A stretch of 32,863 nt of DNA from Chara braunii (lineage: Eukaryota > Streptophyta > Charophyceae > Charales > Characeae): NCBI GenBank assembly GCA_003427395.1, contig BFEA01000148.1:1541463-1574325 (forward strand), in the 5' to 3' direction. The notes beneath the pieces were generated by a model. It had not been told where the DNA came from. It made no database searches and saw only the letters and a program-made list of their open reading frames with translations. Within the stretch, counting starts at the first letter, position 1, and each line of letters starts with the position of its first letter. Of this stretch, positions 30,298 to 32,863 are shown one piece after another. A program made the position numbers and the translations under genes.

Positions 30298-30873
30298 ATA
30301 TATATATATATAAACGACGTTTAGCGTTCCATCGAATGATTTGTCAGTGGTCGAATATTTAGACCTCCGACAAGTTTCACCAAAGTCATACATTCGTTAA
30401 CCCTAAACTCATATACTTTTAATCTACATTGCGACTTATACTCACCCCGTACGAGTAAGAGTTGTACTCATTTCTTGTACTCTACTCGTACCCATTACGA
30501 CTTAAAAAAAAAATAAAACTACTATTTTTTTTTTTTTTCTCCATTCTAATAAGAATCTGCAGATGGTGTTTGGGCAAATATTGCTTGTTTTGGGATGTTA
30601 CATAATATGTTTTTATTTCAAAATTTTTGAATGACTTTTTTTTTTTTTTCCGTACGGGTCGTACAGGTTCCTGTACAAATATTATCTGTACGTTTCGTAC
30701 GTAATGGCCCCGTACGTGTACCTTCGGTAACATAGCTTTTATTATTTTCGTTAACTTTATAATTTTTTATCATAATAAATCAATTTACAAATAAAATGAT
30801 TAATTACAATGACAACAAACTGCATGGGTGTTTATGATTATACATTAACGCTTTATCGATCCATGGATCGTTA
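30298..30873. other. AT-rich DNA with GTAC-rich islands
   Basis: No gene. Two GC-richer islands (30440-30500 and 30650-30735) are loaded with GTAC and CGTAC motifs. The first has a perfect 9-bp inverted repeat, GTACGAGTA (30449-30457) and TACTCGTAC (30483-30491). They could be the ends of a small DNA transposon, but I could not find matching target duplications. At 30337-30392 a stretch with TTTGTC, CCGACAAG and CATACATTCG may be a highly worn hammerhead relative. Confidence 0.4.
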
Positions 30874-30893
30874 GTTTTAACATGTGTAGCACA

Positions 30894-30975
30894 CCGAACA
30901 TGTTCGGCAGCCTACCAAGCATCCGAACATGTTCGGACGCTCAGCCGAGCGAAAACCGAACGTGTTTGGCTGAGC
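30894..30975. repeat. Cluster of CCGAAC palindromes
   Basis: Two copies of the perfect palindrome CCGAACATGTTCGG (30894-30907 and 30923-30936) are followed by an 8-bp inverted repeat, GCTCAGCC (30939-30946) and GGCTGAGC (30968-30975). They lie just inside the left end of the MITE. Subterminal short repeats are typical transposase-binding sites in hAT elements, so this may be their role. Confidence 0.7.
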
Positions 30976-31007
30976 GCAAATTAGGGGGTTGCCGAACGAG
31001 TCCTCGT

Positions 31008-31177
31008 GTGCGTGTGGTGTGTGGGGTGTGTCTGCAGTGTGTGTGGGGGGGGTGTATGTGGTGTGCTGTGGGGGGGGGTATATGTGTATGTATATTTTCA
31101 AGAGTGATGGGCAATGCCTCCAGGGCCCCCCCAACCCCTATATATATTAAAAATAAATAAATAAATAAATAAAAATA
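31008..31177. repeat. GT/G-rich tract followed by (AATA)n
   Basis: The plus strand has GTGTG and G runs (about 31008-31090) with strong strand asymmetry, then (AATA)n at 31150-31177. Both are simple sequence inside the MITE. Confidence 0.85.
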
Positions 31178-31272
31178 TTTCGGCTCGATTGATTTTGGGC
31201 CACGTTCGGGCTCGTTACCGCGCGTTCGGGTTCGGTTACTGAGCCCAAACACGATGCTACGCACGTTTTGAC

Positions 31273-31875
31273 AAATAATGTAATCTACGAACCTTTTTAA
31301 TAATCCTCACTCCATACTATGAATAACCACATTCTGAATTTCTTACTACTTCCGAACCAATTATCTTAAAGTATTTAGTAATGTTATTCATAATGTCAAA
31401 ACCAACTTTTAATTAAGATATTCCTTATTATGCATAACCTCAACTCGAAAAGATGACGGTGCAATACAACTATGAATGTTCTTGCTATAGGCGGAATGTT
31501 ATTTCAATTTACAATTCAACCCCAACATATGTATCTAACATACATTCTAACTATTTTTCATAACTTTTTTATTATTGCTACTAGACCTCTACTAGACCTA
31601 CCAAAATGCAGGGGTTACTTAGGTTACCTCAAAAATCCCACAAGTTCCGAAAGAATTTTTTTTAACAACTTTCAGTCATGCCCCTAACTTTTATTTCACG
31701 TTTACCTGATCATGTTTGACATACAACCACATGCATTTAACAAATACGGTTAACACACAAACCCGAAGTTAAACTCATGAAGAATATAACACATGCATGT
31801 CAGTGGTAGGTTAGTCACACACTTAGAAAATATAACAAATCGCAGTTAAAAAGATTTAAAATTCAAAATCCTTAC

Positions 31876-31878
<3 letters not shown>
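31273..31878. other. AT-rich DNA without features
   Basis: Stop-dense AT-rich sequence. A 71-codon frame at 31472-31687 has no domain and an amino-acid mix expected from AT-rich DNA. Nothing else is supported. Confidence 0.5.

Positions 31879-31925
<47 letters not shown>
31879..31925. repeat. (TA)n microsatellite
   Basis: About 23 TA dinucleotides directly next to the left end of the CAGGG-ended transposon candidate. A shorter (TA)n lies at its right end (32641-32652). Confidence 0.95.
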
Positions 31926-31928
<3 letters not shown>

Positions 31929-32640
31929 GGTCATCAGCCGGTACGTACGGTGGTCCCCGGGCAGACCTTCATACGTACGGGCGTTCGGCCCCCGCCAAAA
32001 AATATTTCGGGGCCTAAAAATAATTATTGTTTTCTGAATTGTTTTTTTGTGAGCTCTCTATTACGTGATGTACATGTGTGTAAATTTTCAAGTCATTTGG
32101 CTAAGCCAAATAAGAATTAAAAATCTCCAAAGATTGCGGTGTCAAAACGTGCTCGCCCACGTATTTTTTCACTTTTTACTTTTTGTTTTCACTTTAGTTC
32201 GGGGTCTAAACAATTTTATTATTTTTTGAAACTTTTTTAGTGGGTTTTGTATCATGTGAAGTACACATCTGTAAATTTTCAGGGCATTTAGCCATGCCAA
32301 AAAAAAAAAAAAAAATCGCCAAAGATGGCGGTGTCGAAAACATGCTCGCGCATTCACTAAATTTAATTCTCTTTTTATTTTTATTTATTTTTATTATTAA
32401 TATTTATTTTTTGTATTTTATTTGTATTTAAAATTTGGTAAGGAATTCGGATGTAATGCTCAGGCAAATCTTGTTTAATTTATTTTTTTCCATAACATAT
32501 ATTTTTTTCTGATTATTTTGATGACCAATTTTTTATTATTATTATTTTTTTGGTCCGCGTTCGGCCCAAACGGCCGAACGCATCCCCAAGGGTTGCCATA
32601 CGTTCGAGCGTTCGGCTAGTCCCGAACACCGGTTACCCTA
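31926..32640. mobile_element. Candidate non-autonomous DNA transposon with CAGGG/TAGGG ends
   Basis: The left end reads CAGGGTCATCAGCCGGT. The right end, read inward, is TAGGGTAACCGGT. Both lie in (TA)n, which would supply TATATATA as an 8-bp target duplication but cannot prove it. Both subterminal regions contain GCGTTCGGCC (31981-31990, and inverted at 32572-32581); at the right it forms a perfect 10-bp hairpin with 32557-32566. Ends of this sort suggest a hAT-type element. No transposase is encoded. Confidence 0.5.
32006..32395. repeat. Internal 192-bp direct repeat in the transposon candidate
   Basis: Units begin at 32006 and 32198. Both contain TTCGGGG(C/T)CTAAA, GTAAATTTTCA, GCCAAA-like, CCAAAGAT(T/G)G and GCGGTGTC in order, followed by TGCTCGC. 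Divergence is moderate, with expanded poly-A in the second unit. Confidence 0.8.
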
Positions 32641-32863
32641 TATATATATATATGGGTCCTGGGACCATCTGACGCAGATGTGTACATGTCATGCATCATC
32701 TCCACACACAGTGATCAATAGTTTCAACCATAGACAAAGGTAGAGAAAAAGAGGACTGAGTTTCACAACTTATATTATCAGAAATATGATTACAAAGTGT
32801 TTCAAAGTTCCCCTGAGTCCAGCGCTCATCAGCGCAACACAAATCTCTGTTCAACTCATCAAT
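32641..32863 (-). repeat. Relative of the hammerhead repeat family at the window edge
   Basis: On the minus strand, 32726-32756 matches the pyrimidine-rich tail of the hammerhead repeats (GTCCTC, then CTCT-rich, then TATGGTT). Upstream on that strand are GAAAC motifs and a GCGCTGATGAGCGC hairpin near 32825-32840. A (TA)n run is at the tail end, as in the other copies. I cannot fold a complete hammerhead from it, and it runs off the window. Confidence 0.4.

Larger units (their letters stand above)
30874..31272. mobile_element. hAT-like MITE, copy 2, with 8-bp target duplication
   Basis: GTTTTAAC (30874-30881) and GTTTTGAC (31265-31272) form a 7-of-8 target duplication around a 383-bp segment. 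The ends are inverted: left ATGTGTAGCA, right read inward GTGCGTAGCA. The right end shares GTAGCATCGTGTTTG with the right end of the copy at 20285-20615. The subterminal part is full of CCGAAC/GTTCGG palindromes. There is no coding capacity; GT-rich and (AATA)n simple sequence fills the centre. Confidence 0.55.

Noticed and set aside
30337-30392. Fourth hammerhead on the plus strand
   Set aside because: TTTGTC, CCGACAAG and an outer CGAATG/CATTCG pair resemble a hammerhead, but the GAAA core and stem II are missing, so it is only a possible relic.

Overview
The window looks like nuclear DNA of a green-lineage (streptophyte-type) eukaryote. The main reason is a giant intact HECT E3 ubiquitin ligase gene of the plant UPL1/UPL2 (HUWE1-like) family. 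It sits beside a retroelement whose domain order, GIY-YIG endonuclease before reverse transcriptase, is known from Penelope-like elements of green algae. A charophyte such as Chara is my best guess, but that is inference from memory. No bacterial operon, tRNA, rRNA or CRISPR array is visible.

Layout. 1-2925: intergenic or 3'-flanking DNA with a (CA)n/(CAAA)n microsatellite and small tandem repeats. 2926-17118 (minus strand): one uninterrupted 4730-codon reading frame encoding the HECT ligase. It is GC-rich and full of Gly, Ala, Ser, Glu and Asp runs. 17119-19370: GC-rich, pyrimidine-rich 5' flank with several tandem duplications. 19371-22860: AT-rich DNA holding a 113-bp tandem repeat, a small hAT-like MITE with an exact 8-bp target duplication, and a degenerate hammerhead ribozyme. 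22863-29187: a 6.3-kb Penelope-like retroelement bounded by about 780-bp direct repeats (pseudo-LTRs). It has ORF1 (CCHC zinc knuckle, charged coiled coil, SAP-like C-terminus) and ORF2 (GIY-YIG nuclease, CxC motif, reverse transcriptase), and ORF2 is broken by four frameshifts. 29188-32863: repeat-rich flank with an inverted pair of hammerhead-ribozyme repeats (one with a complete catalytic core), a second copy of the small hAT-like MITE family, a CAGGG-ended transposon candidate with internal 192-bp duplications, and a partial hammerhead-family repeat at the right edge.

How it fits together. The only likely host gene is the ubiquitin ligase. Everything to the right of it is a nest of mobile DNA. 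The most interesting parts are the permuted Penelope-like element with a gag-like ORF1, and the separate family of small repeats carrying type III hammerhead ribozymes (retrozyme-like) on both sides of it. One stem II base pair in that family has changed on both sides between two copies, which suggests the RNA fold was under selection. All calls come from reading the sequence by eye; no search or folding program was run.
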